Assembly: GCA_001786365.1 (NCBI GenBank)
Contig: MFWK01000022.1
Span: 1 to 5,795, forward strand
Reading direction: 5' to 3'
Source: Candidatus Nomurabacteria bacterium RIFOXYD2_FULL_35_12
GTDB lineage: Bacteria; Patescibacteriota; Minisyncoccia; Phycocordibacterales; UBA9973
Length of the DNA: 5,795 bases
The position numbers and the translations under genes were made by a program. This document shows positions 5,124 through 5,795 of this stretch, piece by piece; positions within the stretch are counted from its first letter, which is position 1; each line of letters begins with the position of its first letter. Under the pieces are notes generated by a model that saw nothing but the letters and a program-made list of their open reading frames with translations, was not told the DNA's origin and searched no databases.

Positions 5124-5170
5124 AAAAAGTCCAGCTACTTTTTCCTCCTTTCGGATGTGCTGGACTTTTT
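5124..5170. terminator. Intrinsic terminator after the 67-residue gene, able to work both ways
   Basis: A perfect 12-bp stem, aaaaagtccagc (5124-5135) with gctggacttttt (5159-5170), has a T run at the 3' end on either strand. It most likely ends the minus-strand 67-residue gene, whose stop codon lies 33 bases upstream; no plus-strand gene is seen. The 23-base loop reads AAAGGAGG on the minus strand and CCTCCTTTC on the plus strand. A smaller hairpin tcagag/ctctga (5171-5176 with 5184-5189) lies directly beside it. Confidence 0.75.
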
Positions 5171-5203
5171 TCAGAGTTGAATTCTCTGACGATAGTTTTT
5201 TTA

Positions 5204-5407
5204 CTAGTGGGGTGTTTTGCAAAAGATTATTCCTCCAAGAATTAAAAGTGCTAATCCGACCCCAATAATATTGTGTGCAAGGGACTCAAATCTCAAGTAG
5301 CTTCCCTTCCATGTTCCGTTACATTTCTTCATACAGTAACCAGTAATTACAAGAGAAAGTCCAACTATCAGTATTGTAATATTACCATAAAAGAGCAATA
5401 CGCTCAT
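5204..5407 (-). CDS. Small membrane protein of unknown function, 67 residues, two predicted membrane segments
   Basis: I do not recognise a family. The protein has hydrophobic segments at about 8-24 (NITILIVGLSLVITGY) and 47-63 (NIIGVGLALLILGGIIF). They are joined by a polar, basic loop (26-45) with KKC and a Trp. This would be a small hairpin-like inner-membrane protein. An upstream in-frame TTG at 5431 would give 75 residues. I chose the ATG at 5407 because the Shine-Dalgarno AAAGGA (5413-5418) lies 5 bases before it. A promoter-like pair lies at 5445-5472, directly after the guaA stop codon, and the terminator at 5124-5170 follows, so it looks like an independent gene. The length is minimal, but the full set of signals supports expression. 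I see no functional link to guaA or purH. Confidence 0.65.
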   Translation of the reverse strand: MSVLLFYGNITILIVGLSLVITGYCMKKCNGTWKGSYLRFESLAHNIIGVGLALLILGGIIFCKTPH

Positions 5408-5412
5408 GTTTT

Positions 5413-5418
5413 TCCTTT
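5413..5418 (-). promoter_or_regulatory. Ribosome binding site that decides the start of the 67-residue gene
   Basis: AAAGGA on the minus strand lies 5 bases before the ATG at 5407. It falls inside any reading frame starting at the upstream TTG (5431), which itself has no Shine-Dalgarno, so the ATG is preferred. Confidence 0.65.
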
Positions 5419-5444
5419 CGTAATTGTTCAAAGATTCGTTTTGT

Positions 5445-5472
5445 ATAATACTCTTAATTCTAAAAAAGACAA
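5445..5472 (-). promoter_or_regulatory. Putative promoter of the 67-residue gene
   Basis: On the minus strand a -35 TTGTCT (5467-5472) and a -10 TATTAT (5445-5450) are separated by 16 bases. This places the start of transcription near 5437 and gives a leader of about 30 bases that contains the ribosome binding site. The -35 begins two bases after the guaA stop codon. Confidence 0.5.
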
Positions 5473-5473
5473 A

Positions 5474-5795
5474 TTACTCAAACTCGGTTGTTGCTGGGGG
5501 TTTTGGAGTCATATCAAAGAAAATACGCACTATGTCTTTGTGTTTTGTCAGCGCGCTAGTTATTTCGTCCATAATATTTTGTGAAAAATAATATCCTTTA
5601 GCTGTCATAAAATCCACCGTTTGCACAGCACGAACAGCGAGTGAGTGACCGTAAACTCGTTCATCCCCTTTTACCCCAACGGAATTGATGCCGAGAAGCG
5701 CGATGATGACTTGAGAAATTTCTTTTTCAATTTTATTTTTTTTAATAATATCTCGGACAGTTTTATCTGCTTCTCGCACGAGTTCAATATTTTCT
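5474..5795 (-). CDS. guaA: GMP synthase (glutamine-hydrolysing), C-terminal end
   Basis: GMP synthase aminates XMP to GMP using ATP and glutamine-derived ammonia. Only the last 106 codons are present; the gene runs in from the right edge. These residues belong to the C-terminal dimerisation domain. The sequence GVKGDERVYGH is followed by AVRAVQTVDFMTAKG, which matches the family's SVGVMGD...YGH...LRAV.S.D.MTADW block. The ending DMTPKPPATTEFE matches the very conserved DITSKPPATIEWE. The end of the family is reached exactly, so the stop TAA (5474-5476) is genuine. Whether the amidotransferase part is fused, as in most bacteria, cannot be seen. It is followed by the independent 67-residue gene, and it shares strand and nucleotide pathway with purH, purE, purM and purC. 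Confidence 0.93.
   Translation of the reverse strand, partial: ENIELVREADKTVRDIIKKNKIEKEISQVIIALLGINSVGVKGDERVYGHSLAVRAVQTVDFMTAKGYYFSQNIMDEITSALTKHKDIVRIFFDMTPKPPATTEFE

Noticed and set aside
5408..5431. Longer version of the 67-residue protein starting at TTG 5431
   Set aside because: No Shine-Dalgarno precedes the TTG, while the ATG at 5407 has AAAGGA at 5 bases; the extension would be hydrophilic and unsupported.
5444..5449. TATAAT on the plus strand as a promoter
   Set aside because: The best upstream -35 (TTGTTC) is only 14 bases away and no plus-strand gene follows; the same bases serve better as a minus-strand -10.
5088..5479. Shared 10-mer caaattactc at 5088-5097 and 5470-5479
   Set aside because: Repeats of this length are expected by chance in an AT-rich window, and the second copy overlaps the guaA stop codon.

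Overview
All supported genes in this window lie on the minus strand, so the biological order runs from high to low coordinates. The backbone is a set of purine nucleotide synthesis genes: the 3' end of guaA (GMP synthase, cut by the right edge), purH (complete), purE and purM (complete, stop and start codons touching), and purC (cut by the left edge). PurM makes AIR, PurE makes CAIR, PurC makes SAICAR, PurH carries out the last two steps to IMP, and GuaA converts XMP to GMP. The remaining steps (PurF, PurD, PurN/T, PurL, PurK, PurB, GuaB) are not in the window.

Between these core genes sit three units of small genes that I do not recognise. Region 5204-5407 encodes a 67-residue protein with two membrane segments. 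Region 4608-4937 encodes a 109-residue protein with three membrane segments. Region 2383-2774 encodes two overlapping small, very basic proteins (82 and 47 residues). Each unit has good Shine-Dalgarno sequences and ends in RNA hairpins that include an intrinsic terminator. The core purine genes lack visible Shine-Dalgarno sequences, and purH appears to have a promoter so close to its ATG that the mRNA would be almost leaderless. The basic gene pair is also clearly richer in G+C than the AT-rich purine genes.

The organism is a bacterium with a fairly low-G+C, compact genome. AT-rich core genes with divergent motifs, a near-leaderless promoter and small orphan genes would suit a Patescibacteria/CPR lineage such as Parcubacteria, but no marker gene here proves this. 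There is no in-frame TGA in roughly 1,300 codons of purine genes, so nothing supports a code that reads TGA as glycine.

The most unusual signals are: a GC-rich palindromic segment of about 44 bp inside purH that is translated as extra residues; a 40-bp dyad directly beside the purH -35 box; the overlapping basic gene pair followed by a chain of hairpins ahead of purE; and a terminator whose loop displays a Shine-Dalgarno/anti-Shine-Dalgarno sequence. No tRNA, rRNA, CRISPR array, transposase or known riboswitch was recognised.
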